From NCBI GenBank assembly GCA_903903975.1, contig CAIVAS010000091.1, positions 1 to 43,330 on the forward strand: a stretch of DNA of 43,330 nucleotides, given 5' to 3'. Shown piece after piece: positions 26,664 to 34,551 of this stretch (positions within the stretch are counted from its first letter, which is position 1; every line of letters begins with the position of its first letter). The notes under the pieces were generated by a model. The model saw nothing but the letters and a program-made list of their open reading frames with translations, was not told the DNA's origin and made no database searches. A program made the position numbers and the translations under genes. The stretch is from an uncultured Burkholderiales bacterium (GTDB taxonomy: Bacteria > Pseudomonadota > Gammaproteobacteria > Burkholderiales > Burkholderiaceae_E).

Positions 26664-27006
26664 GTCGCGATTGTTCGGCAATACGTTATCGGCGAGCATC
26701 CGATTGAATGATGCGCGATGAGCTTATTGGCAATCCTACCAGCGCAACAACCACGGCCCGAGCAGCGCGCCTGCTATGGCGGGCAAGGTCAGACCCAGTC
26801 CATACCGGATCGCCACAAAAGCCTTTGCCGGACCGGCGCAACGCCGGGTCGGGACTGCCTGATCAGTGCGGTGTTGATCGCCCGGAAATTCCTGGTTTGA
26901 AAGGCGTGAGGGTCGCAGACGTACACTCTCACTGTCAGGACTCGGCCTGCTTGTTAGCTTGCCCGATGTCGAGACTGGACCGTCTGAAAACCACCTGAGT
27001 CACTTC
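26664..27006. other. Divergent intergenic region before ABC exporter
   Basis: About 340 bp between the LON-domain gene and the ABC permease, with no convincing gene. TTGAAA (26897-26902) and TACACT (26922-26927), 19 bp apart and about 80 bp before the permease start, are the best promoter candidates for the ABC operon; the wide spacer makes this weak. Confidence 0.35.
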
Positions 27007-27786
27007 ATGCCCGCTCGAAAATTGCTCCTCGATCAGACGCTTGCCGTCGCACAGCGCCTGCTGGTGGAGCAGTGGCGTCAACGTCGAGGTCTGATCTTCT
27101 GGGCTGTGTTTCCTGCTGCGATGATGTTGCTGTTCGGGCTGGTCTATGCCCACAACGACAGCATGCGCGCCGGCCTGGATGCGGCTGCGGCCGGCATTCT
27201 GATGGGGGCAGCGCTGTTTTTCAGCTGCCTGGGCGGAACGGTGGCAGTCATTGCAGCCGAACGTGAGCGCCGTACCTTGCGCCGCCTGCTGGCCTCGCCC
27301 TTGCATCCGGCGGCCTATTTCCTTGGGGTGGTGTTGGCGCAGTTGTTGTTGGCAGCGGTGCAAGTGGTGATGCTCTACAGCATCGCATGGCTCATCGGTG
27401 CGCGTTACCACGGCAGCCTGTGGTTGGGCGGATTGATCCTGCTGCTATCGGTATTTGCTTATGTTGGTATGGGTTTTTTTCTGGGTGCACGTTTTGCCCG
27501 GCGCAGCGAAGAAGTGGTGGTCGCCCTGTCCGCCATCGGTGTGCCGCTGCTGGTCTTGGGGGGAACTTTCTTTCCGCTTGAAATCATGCCGCGTGCCATG
27601 CAGGCTGTGGCTCAGCTGAACCCGATGCTGCACATGAACCAGGCTTTCAAAGGTGTGGCGGCATACAGTCTGGGTGTCTCTGATCTGCGTTTCGAGCTGG
27701 TTTTTCTGCTGCTGTTCTGTGGCCTTTCGCTTGCGCTGGGCGTCAGGTCCTATCGGCAACTGCTGGTACTGGAGCAGCGCCCATGA
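27007..27786 (+). CDS. ABC-2 type transporter permease
   Basis: A 259-residue membrane subunit with six helices in the ABC-2 layout. After the N-terminal amphipathic segment come WAVFPAAMMLLFGLVY, a large cytoplasmic loop with ERERRTLRRLLASPLHPAAYFLG (the ABC-2 signature, near 95-117), and LLVLGGTFFPLEIMPRAMQAVAQLNPM near 180-206. It exports an unknown substrate together with the ATPase whose ATG overlaps its stop by 4 bp (27783). The start at 27007 is chosen over 26959 because it gives the usual short N-terminus. Confidence 0.92.
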   Translation: MPARKLLLDQTLAVAQRLLVEQWRQRRGLIFWAVFPAAMMLLFGLVYAHNDSMRAGLDAAAAGILMGAALFFSCLGGTVAVIAAERERRTLRRLLASPLHPAAYFLGVVLAQLLLAAVQVVMLYSIAWLIGARYHGSLWLGGLILLLSVFAYVGMGFFLGARFARRSEEVVVALSAIGVPLLVLGGTFFPLEIMPRAMQAVAQLNPMLHMNQAFKGVAAYSLGVSDLRFELVFLLLFCGLSLALGVRSYRQLLVLEQRP

Positions 27787-28706
27787 CAGCCGCCCTGGAA
27801 ATCGATGGCCTGCATAAATGCTTTGCCGCTCGACAGGTACTCGACGGCTTCAGCTTGCATGTCAAGCGCGGCGAGGTCATGGGTCTGCTTGGTCCAAACG
27901 GTTGCGGCAAGTCCACCGTGTTGAACATTGTTTGCCAGTTGCTGCAGGCCGATGCGGGACAGGTTCAGTTGATGGGTCAACCACTGGCCCGACTTGGTGC
28001 CTCTGCCCGCGCGCGCATCGGTCTGTGCGCCCAGGACTGCGCGCTCTATCCCGACTTGCTGCCTGCGGAAAACCTGCATTTCTTCGGTCGTCTTCACGGC
28101 CTGCCAGCCGCTCAGCGCCACGCACGGGTCGCGGAACTGATGGAAAGTTTTGGACTGGGTCCCTATGCAGCGACCCGGGTAGGCCGACTCTCGGGTGGCT
28201 GGCAACAGCGGCTGCATCTGGCCGTCTCACTGGTGCACCGCCCCGAAGTCCTGATACTGGACGAGCCAACGGCGGCGGTTGATGTCGCAGCGAGGCTCGA
28301 GCTGTGGCGCCTGATCGAAGGCCTGCGCGACAGTGGCACCACGATCCTGATGACCAGCCATCAGCTGGCCGAGGCCGAGCGCCTGTGCAACCGCGTCGCA
28401 GTGATGCAGTCTGGCCGGGTCGCGGCGCTTGGCACCGTGCCCGAGCTGCTCGCCCGTGTGCCCGGTCAGGCGGTGGTCACGCTGCAGTCGCGAGACAGTG
28501 GCGCCACCATCCAACGCGCGCAAAGCCTGGGATGGGCAATGCGTCAGCGTGCGGGCCAACTGAGCTGCTTGCTGCCGCGCCAACTCAGTCTTCGCGAGGT
28601 GGTTGAGGCGCTGGACGGTCCGGAGGTCAGCGCAGTCAGCGTGCAAGCCGTGACGCTTGAGGATGCTTATCTTGAACTGGTCGGCGACGACGCCGTGATC
28701 GAATAG
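27783..28706 (+). CDS. ABC transporter ATP-binding protein
   Basis: A 307-residue ATPase subunit partnered with the ABC-2 permease just upstream (ATGA overlap). Walker A GLLGPNGCGKST (near 37-48), Q-loop LCAQDCALYPDLLPAENL, signature VGRLSGGWQQRLHLAVSL (near 137-154), Walker B LILDEPTAAVD and the H-loop LMTSHQLAEAERL are all intact. The C-terminal 80 residues form the regulatory tail usual for DrrA/CcmA-type exporters. The signature reads LSGGW rather than LSGGQ or LSGGM, a mild deviation. Substrate unknown; drug or lipid export is typical of the class. Confidence 0.95.
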   Translation: MTAALEIDGLHKCFAARQVLDGFSLHVKRGEVMGLLGPNGCGKSTVLNIVCQLLQADAGQVQLMGQPLARLGASARARIGLCAQDCALYPDLLPAENLHFFGRLHGLPAAQRHARVAELMESFGLGPYAATRVGRLSGGWQQRLHLAVSLVHRPEVLILDEPTAAVDVAARLELWRLIEGLRDSGTTILMTSHQLAEAERLCNRVAVMQSGRVAALGTVPELLARVPGQAVVTLQSRDSGATIQRAQSLGWAMRQRAGQLSCLLPRQLSLREVVEALDGPEVSAVSVQAVTLEDAYLELVGDDAVIE

Positions 28707-28718
28707 CGGCTCGCCGGC

Positions 28719-28754
28719 GCAGGACCCGACCCCGGTCCGCGGGTCGCATCCTGC
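28719..28754. other. Hairpin between ABC operon and argE
   Basis: GCAGGA (28719-28724) pairs with TCCTGC (28749-28754), and the inner GACCC/GGGTC pairs around an 8-base loop, giving a two-part stem. There is no U-tract, so it is not a standard intrinsic terminator, but it may stall or end transcription from the ABC operon. Confidence 0.4.
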
Positions 28755-28803
28755 TCTGGCTGCGGTAAGCTCGTTCAATCTGCTTCTACCTTTGCGACAT
28801 GCC

Positions 28804-30030
28804 ATGGCTCTGATCGAGACTGTTTCCGGTTCCGCTTCCCGCGACGCTGCTGCATCGATCCAGGCGGGCCGCCCGAGTGCGCGAACGCTCGAGATCCTGC
28901 ATACCCTGGTCGGCTTCGATACCGTGAGCCGCAACTCCAACCTTGGGCTCATTGAATGGGTTCGCGATGAACTCGCGCGGCTGGGCGTGGCCTCTCGCTT
29001 GAGCTGGGATCCTGATCGGCGCAAGGCCAATCTGTTCGCCACCCTGGGTGAGGGCAGAGCGCCCGGTATCGTGCTCTCAGGGCACACCGACGTGGTGCCA
29101 GTCGACGGACAGGACTGGCACAGCGATCCGTTCAAAGTCACCGAGCGTGACGGCAAGCTCTTCGGGCGCGGCACGGCCGACATGAAGGGCTATATCGCCA
29201 GCGCGCTGGCTGCAGCGCCCGCCATTCTGCAAGCCAATCTGCCAAGCGCCGTGCACTTCGCGCTGTCATATGACGAAGAAGTGGGGTGCTTCGGTGTGCA
29301 CGAGCTCATCAAGGATCTGCAGGAAGCGGGCATTCAGCCTGCGGGTTGCATCGTGGGTGAGCCGACCCTCATGCAACCGGTCGTGTCGCACAAGGGCACC
29401 TGGCGACTGCGCTGCTGTTTCAAGGGCCGCGAAGCCCACTCCGCCATGCCCACCCATGGCGTCAATGCCGTGGAGTACGCCGCGCAGCTGGTGGTCTTCA
29501 TGCGCGAGGTGGCGGCGCGCTTCGTGCGAGAAGAGCCGCGTGACGAAGGCTTTCCCGTGCCCTTCAGCACCATCCAGACCACCACCATCGCGGGCGGCAC
29601 GGCTCAGAATATCGTGCCCAATCTGTGCGAGCTCACGGTCGATCTGCGCACCATGCCGGGCACTTCATTCGATGCGCTGCACGCGCAGATCCGGGCCTTC
29701 GCCGCGCAGCTCGATGCGCAGATGAAGCGCGAGTCGCCCGAGACCGGCTGCGAGGTGGAGTTTCTCGCCGGCGTGCCGGCCTTTGTCGTTGAAGATACCG
29801 CGCCGATTGTCAACTACGCGCGTCGACTCTCACGCACGCAGGGTGCCGGCAAGGTGACCTTTGGAACCGAAGCCGGCATCTTCTCCGAGGCTGGCATTCC
29901 CACGGTCATCATCGGACCGGGCAGCATCGATGATGCGCATCGTCCCGATGAATTCGTGTCGCTGCAGCAGCTCGCCGACTGCGACACCTTCATGCAGCGA
30001 ATGATCGAATCGAAGTTCGACTGGCGCTGA
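28804..30030 (+). CDS. argE: Acetylornithine deacetylase ArgE
   Basis: A 408-residue zinc peptidase-family (M20) enzyme that removes the acetyl group from N-acetylornithine in arginine synthesis. Metal-site blocks are intact: SGHTDVVPVDGQDWHSDPF, GRGTADMKGYIAS, ALSYDEEVGCFGV with the catalytic Glu pair, IVGEPTLMQPVVSHKG, and the final FGTEAGIFSEAGIPTVIIGPG...AHRPDEFV. A dimerisation domain (about 190-300) includes the conserved GREAHSAMP. The first ATG in frame is at 28804. DapE or other M20 peptidases are less likely because the GTEAGIF and VGEPT motifs fit ArgE. Confidence 0.93.
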   Translation: MALIETVSGSASRDAAASIQAGRPSARTLEILHTLVGFDTVSRNSNLGLIEWVRDELARLGVASRLSWDPDRRKANLFATLGEGRAPGIVLSGHTDVVPVDGQDWHSDPFKVTERDGKLFGRGTADMKGYIASALAAAPAILQANLPSAVHFALSYDEEVGCFGVHELIKDLQEAGIQPAGCIVGEPTLMQPVVSHKGTWRLRCCFKGREAHSAMPTHGVNAVEYAAQLVVFMREVAARFVREEPRDEGFPVPFSTIQTTTIAGGTAQNIVPNLCELTVDLRTMPGTSFDALHAQIRAFAAQLDAQMKRESPETGCEVEFLAGVPAFVVEDTAPIVNYARRLSRTQGAGKVTFGTEAGIFSEAGIPTVIIGPGSIDDAHRPDEFVSLQQLADCDTFMQRMIESKFDWR

Positions 30031-30056
30031 TGTGACACCCTCGCGCATAGGATTGG

Positions 30057-31238
30057 TCAAGTCGACTGCAGCACTCGGTCCGTCAACGCCTGCTGGATCC
30101 GATCTTCGGTGACACCCGCCTCGCGCAGCACTTCAAGCGTATGCTCGCCGATCGCCGGAGCCGGTCTGCGCACACTGGCCTTCCAACCCGAAGCGCGCGC
30201 CGGAAATCCCAGCTCGCGCATCGGCCCGATGCCCGGCTGGTCGACCTCGGTGATCAGCCCCAGGTGCTTGACCTGATCGTCCTCGAAGACTTGCGGGAAC
30301 TCGTACACCGGCCCGGCGGCGATTGATGCGGCCTCCATCCGATCGACCCAATCGTCGGTCAGGCGTGAGCGAAAGATCGGATCGATGCGCGCGCGAAGGG
30401 CAGGGTGATTGGCGATGCGCTCGGCATTCGTCGCAAAGGCCGGGTCAAGGCCAAGCGGGGAGTCGCCGAGTGCATCGCAAAATCGGCCCCATTGCGCAGG
30501 ATTGAGCAGCGTGATGCTGATCAGGCCGTCCTGGGTCTCGAAGACCTCGGCCGGACAGACCACTGCATTGCGATTGCCCGCGCGCGCCGGCACAACGCCG
30601 CCAGTCAGGTAGTTAGCGGCCGGGTCGGGCAGCAGGCCCAGCGCCGACGACAGCAGATTGACGTCGATGTGCTGACCCTCGCCGGTTCGCAGACGGTGCA
30701 CCAGCGCAGCGTTGATCATCGCGAAAGCCATGTAGGAGCTGGCCGCATCCGCCATCGATCCTCCCGGGCGCAGCGGTGGCCCGCCAGGGACACCGGTGAG
30801 TGCACTGATGCCACTCATGCCGAGTGCCACGCCGTTATAGCCCGGCTTGTGACCCTTGGGGCCGTCCTGCCCGAAGCCCGAGACCGACGCATAGATGATT
30901 GACGGGTTGAGTGCGCGAACCGCCTCATAACCTAAGCCCATCTCGGCTGCGGTGCCCGGCAGAAAGTTCTCGATGACGACATCAGCACGCGCCGCGAGAA
31001 TCAGCGCAAGGTCGCGGCCCTCGGGCTTTTTAAGGTCGATGGCGATACCACGCTTGTTGCGGTTCACCGCCGCAAAGGCCGGGCTGATGCCGTCCTTGCC
31101 GCCGATGTGGCGCATGTCGTCGCCAGCCCCTGGTCGCTCGACCTTGATGACATCGGCGCCAAGATCGGCGAGCAGCATTCCGCAATAAGGTCCCGCGATG
31201 ACGCGCGACAGATCGAGAACCTTGATTCCTTCGAGCAT
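30057..31238 (-). CDS. CaiB/BaiF (class III) CoA-transferase
   Basis: A 393-residue family III CoA-transferase moving CoA between carboxylic acids. It starts MLEGIKVLDLSRVIAGPYCGMLLADLGADVIKVERPG, the family hallmark. VNRNKRGIAIDLKKPEGR and DVVIENFLPGTAAEMGLGYE follow, then the catalytic Asp region RPGGSMADAASSYMAFAM near 160-177. Long in-frame upstream extension (from 31421) has no homology, so 31238 is the start. It stands alone; the acid used cannot be predicted. Confidence 0.94.
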   Translation of the reverse strand: MLEGIKVLDLSRVIAGPYCGMLLADLGADVIKVERPGAGDDMRHIGGKDGISPAFAAVNRNKRGIAIDLKKPEGRDLALILAARADVVIENFLPGTAAEMGLGYEAVRALNPSIIYASVSGFGQDGPKGHKPGYNGVALGMSGISALTGVPGGPPLRPGGSMADAASSYMAFAMINAALVHRLRTGEGQHIDVNLLSSALGLLPDPAANYLTGGVVPARAGNRNAVVCPAEVFETQDGLISITLLNPAQWGRFCDALGDSPLGLDPAFATNAERIANHPALRARIDPIFRSRLTDDWVDRMEAASIAAGPVYEFPQVFEDDQVKHLGLITEVDQPGIGPMRELGFPARASGWKASVRRPAPAIGEHTLEVLREAGVTEDRIQQALTDRVLQST

Positions 31239-31453
31239 GGTGGCCTCGGGGGCTTGGCAGTCGTGTTGCGTCGATGATAGCCCGGCCGCTCGCTGATGCC
31301 GGAACCGCAGCTCGCAGACCTCGGCTGATTGTCGAATCGTGTCAATGTGGGAGCCTGCTGAGGCACCCGCATCAGCTTGGCGCTTTGCCTGCTTGCGTGC
31401 CTGCCATGCTGTCGATGCCACTGATACGCGCTGATTCGACTTTGAGGACCCCG

Positions 31454-31546
31454 ATGATCACCATCCTTTATCCGCATCCCTACCCGATGCGTTCGCGCGC
31501 GGGACGCGCGCTTCAGGCAGCCATGGAAAATCCACATGCACGCTGA
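31454..31546 (+). pseudogene. kefF: N-terminal stump of kefF overlapping the kefC-like start
   Basis: A 30-codon frame, with AGGA about seven bases before its ATG, starts MITILYPHPYPMRSRAGRAL. This closely resembles the opening of KefF-type NAD(P)H oxidoreductases, whose flavin-binding YAHPYP...SxAN motif begins the same way. The remaining 150 or so residues are absent: the frame ends in TGA at 31544-31546, 11 bp inside the antiporter gene. KefF normally binds and activates KefC. The stump retains its start signals and may now serve as a translational leader. Confidence 0.7.
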
Positions 31547-33344
31547 CGTCAATGTGCTGGTCTACATCCTGATCTATCTGGCGGCCATGGTGGTGGTCGT
31601 GCCGCTGGCCAAGCGCTTTGGACTGGGTGTGGTGGTGGGCTATCTGCTGGCAGGCGTGGCGATCGGCCCCTATGGTCTTGACCTGACCGGTGAAAGCACG
31701 AGCATTTCACTGTTGGCAGAGCTTGGCGTGGTGCTGATGCTGTTCACCATTGGGCTTGAGCTCGACCTCAAGAAGCTCTGGGCCATGCGCAACCAGGTGT
31801 TTGCGCTGGGCATCATGCAGATGCTTGTATGCGGTCTGGCGCTGGCCATCGGCGTCAAGGCCTTCGGTCTGGCGGTGGTACCGGCACTCATCGTCGGCCT
31901 GACGCTTGCGTTGTCATCAACAGCAGTGTCGGTGCAGCTGCTGAATGACCGCAATCTCATGGGAACGTCAACCGGCAAGTCAGCCTTTGGCATTTTGCTG
32001 TTTCAGGACATGGCGGCGATCCCTCTTCTGATTGCCACCAGCGTCCTCTATCCAAGTGCAGGGGCTCCCCAATTCAAACCCCTGCTTGCGCTTGGCGCCG
32101 TGGTGGGGCTGATTCTGGCCGGGCGCTTTCTGATTGGCGAGGCCTTGCGCTGGATTGCGACCAACGGCTCGCGAGAGTTGTTCGTTGGCGCGGCCCTGTT
32201 GCTGGTCATCGCGGTCATGGAGCTGATGAGTCTGGTCGGTGTCTCATCAGGACTGGGCGCTTTCATCGCGGGCGTGTTGTTGGCCAGCTCTGAATACCGC
32301 CATGAGCTCGAGGCCGATCTCGAACCGTTCAAGGGGCTTTTTCTCGGCCTGTTTTTCATCACCATCGGTGCCGGCATCAACCTCGGCCTGCTGGGTCAAC
32401 ATTTCGCTGCCATTGCGGCGCTGCTTGTGGCTTTCATGGCGCTCAAATTTGGTGTGCTTTACCTGCAGGCATGGGGAATGCGCATGCCCCGGCGGGAGCG
32501 AATCGCCTTTGCCACCTTGCTGGGGCAGGGCGGAGAGTTCGGCTTTGTGATCATCGGTCTCGCGGTCGCGGGAGCCATGCTCACCACCGAGCAGGGTGGC
32601 TGGATCAATTTGGTCATTGCGCTCTCGGTTGCCGCCTCGCCCTTGCTGATGAAGGCGCAGGATGCTTACGCAGCGCGCTTTCTTGCACGCTCGGCGAGCA
32701 AGGGACCGATGGACACCGAGATGGATCACAACCCGGTCATCATCGCTGGCTTTGGCCGCTACGGACAGATTGTGGGGCGCTTGCTGCTGATCAATGGCGT
32801 GCGTGCGACCGTTCTGGACCACGACTCAGAGCACATCGCCAACATGCGTCAGTTCGGATTCAAGGTCTACTACGGCGATGCCGGCAGACTCGATCTGCTC
32901 GAGGTGGCGGGTGCCGCAAAGGCCAGCGTGCTGGTGGTGGCGGTTGACGACAAGGAGGCCATCACTCGCATCACCGTGCTGGCCCGGAAGCACTTTCCTC
33001 ACTTGCAGATTCTGGCCCGAGCCGTGGATGTGCCCCATGCCTATGAGCTGATTCGCGAGGGCGCACAAGCGGTGCATCGTGAGCTGTTTGAAAGCTCACT
33101 GTTGGCAGGCCGATCGGTACTGGAAATGCTGGGCTGCGGCGCCGATGAAGCACGTGAGTTGGCTGATCGATTTCGCCATGCCAACAATGATCAGTTGAAA
33201 GCCATGGCCAATCTCGCGCCGGCCACCGATCGCAAGGAATACATCGACAGGGTGCGGCGCAGCCGGGAGGAGCTTGAGCGTCAGTTGCGCATGGAGGTGC
33301 AACAACCCACAGGCAGTCGAAGCTGGCAACAACCCAAGCCCTGA
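31536..33344 (+). CDS. Kef-type K+/H+ antiporter with RCK domain
   Basis: A 602-residue inner-membrane antiporter. About 12-13 helices (1-385) include FGLGVVVGYLLAGVAIGPYGL, ELGVVLMLFTIGLELDLKKLW and LGQGGEFGFVIIGLAVAGAML. The cytoplasmic RCK/TrkA-N domain starts NPVIIAGFGRYGQIVGRLLLINGV (near 404-427), followed by GDAGRLDLLEVAGAAKA. Kef systems release K+ and acidify the cytoplasm during electrophile stress, gated by glutathione adducts. The usual ancillary subunit gene directly upstream is reduced to a 30-codon stump, whose stop overlaps this ATG. There is no separate Shine-Dalgarno, so translation may depend on that stump. Confidence 0.93.
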   Translation: MHADVNVLVYILIYLAAMVVVVPLAKRFGLGVVVGYLLAGVAIGPYGLDLTGESTSISLLAELGVVLMLFTIGLELDLKKLWAMRNQVFALGIMQMLVCGLALAIGVKAFGLAVVPALIVGLTLALSSTAVSVQLLNDRNLMGTSTGKSAFGILLFQDMAAIPLLIATSVLYPSAGAPQFKPLLALGAVVGLILAGRFLIGEALRWIATNGSRELFVGAALLLVIAVMELMSLVGVSSGLGAFIAGVLLASSEYRHELEADLEPFKGLFLGLFFITIGAGINLGLLGQHFAAIAALLVAFMALKFGVLYLQAWGMRMPRRERIAFATLLGQGGEFGFVIIGLAVAGAMLTTEQGGWINLVIALSVAASPLLMKAQDAYAARFLARSASKGPMDTEMDHNPVIIAGFGRYGQIVGRLLLINGVRATVLDHDSEHIANMRQFGFKVYYGDAGRLDLLEVAGAAKASVLVVAVDDKEAITRITVLARKHFPHLQILARAVDVPHAYELIREGAQAVHRELFESSLLAGRSVLEMLGCGADEARELADRFRHANNDQLKAMANLAPATDRKEYIDRVRRSREELERQLRMEVQQPTGSRSWQQPKP

Positions 33345-33414
33345 TCAGTTTCTCAATCGCGCGTGCAATCGTCTGGATCAGAGGTCGGCACGGCTCACAC
33401 GACAACGCCAGGCC

Positions 33415-33684
33415 TTAGTCGCTGCCAAACAGATCGTCCAGTTTTCTGGCAGCCTCACCATCCGAAGCGGACTTCTTTGGGGTGCCTTGCGGGTATTCAT
33501 CCGCGATGCGGTCCTCCCAGTAGGTTGCCGGATTGGGTGAACTGCACAAGCGCCGATAAACCTCCTCAGGCACGTTCTTGTAGGCTGTGACCGTCTTGTT
33601 ATCCCAATGCAGCGCGAGTTGACGCGCCCCGCTGTCGTAGTCGGCTTTTCTGATTCGACCGCTGTTGAAAGTCGTCGTGGGCAT
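33415..33684 (-). CDS. KTSC-domain protein
   Basis: An 89-residue protein with the KTSC fold: GRIRKADYDSGARQLALHWDNKTVTAYKNVPEEVYRRLCSSPNPATYW, then the RIADEYP end. These small domains occur alone or fused to nucleases and are often near lysyl-tRNA synthetase or phage-related genes; their role is unknown. The Lys-rich C-terminal tail (KKSASDGEAARKLDDLFGSD) is extra to the domain. It is convergent with the Kef gene. Confidence 0.85.
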   Translation of the reverse strand: MPTTTFNSGRIRKADYDSGARQLALHWDNKTVTAYKNVPEEVYRRLCSSPNPATYWEDRIADEYPQGTPKKSASDGEAARKLDDLFGSD

Positions 33685-33873
33685 ATTTTTCTCACTGCAA
33701 ATGATCAGGTCTTCGGCCTGCCTGCATGGAACGAGTGAAACATTGCTGCCTGGCGGGCGGATGAGCGTGCCGCGATAGTATTGCGCATCGCGGTCTGAAA
33801 CAGACTCTGATAATCCCTTTCAATCAGCCACGGCCCTTAACGCAGTGGCCGATCAATACAGTTGGAGACAGCA

Positions 33874-34551
33874 ATGAAATTTGATGACGTCATCCAGGGA
33901 CGCCGCAGTATTCGTGGCTATTTGAAAAAGCCGGTGCCCAAAGCGCTGATTCGCGAAGTGATTGAAATGGCGATGCGTGCGCCGACCTCACTCAATACCC
34001 AACCCTGGAATTTCTATGTGGTGACCGGCGATGTGCTCGACCGCATTCGCAAGGGCAACGTGGAGCGCAACCTTGCCGGTGTGCCCGATTCGCGAGAATT
34101 CCGTATGGGCCCGGGCTATGACGGTGTGCATCGCGAGCGGCAGATCGGCATTGCCAAGCAGCTCTTCGCTGCGATGGGGATCGAGCGCGATAACAAGGAA
34201 AAGCGCCAGGACTGGGTGCTGCGCGGCTTTCGCCAGTTTGATGCGCCGGTCTCGATCGTTGTGACCTACGACCGCTCGATTCACGGCAGCGACATCGCGC
34301 CCTTCGATTGTGGCGGTGTGGTCAATGCCCTGGTCAATGCTGCCTGGTCACGTGGACTCGGTTGCGTGATCAACAGCCAGGGCATCATGCAGTCGCCGGT
34401 CGTGCGTGCCGAAGCCCAAATCCCTGACGATCAGGTCATCCAGACCTGCGTTGCGATGGGTTGGCCTGATGACAGCTTCCCGGCAAACGCAGTGGTCTCG
34501 CAGCGCAAATCGGTCGATGAAGCGGCGGTCTTTGTCGGCTTCAGCGACTGA
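33874..34551 (+). CDS. Nitroreductase family protein
   Basis: A 225-residue FMN-dependent oxidoreductase. The FMN-binding N-terminus QGRRSIRGYLKKPVPKALIREVIEMAMRAPTSLNTQPWNFYVV is characteristic, and the later GLGCVINSQGIMQ and CVAMGWPDD support the fold. Family members reduce nitroaromatics, flavins or quinones with NAD(P)H; a specific substrate is not evident. GGAG (33864-33867) precedes the ATG at 33874, favouring it over a TTG four codons upstream. Its last 11 bp overlap the 3' end of the convergent MBL gene. Confidence 0.93.
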   Translation: MKFDDVIQGRRSIRGYLKKPVPKALIREVIEMAMRAPTSLNTQPWNFYVVTGDVLDRIRKGNVERNLAGVPDSREFRMGPGYDGVHRERQIGIAKQLFAAMGIERDNKEKRQDWVLRGFRQFDAPVSIVVTYDRSIHGSDIAPFDCGGVVNALVNAAWSRGLGCVINSQGIMQSPVVRAEAQIPDDQVIQTCVAMGWPDDSFPANAVVSQRKSVDEAAVFVGFSD

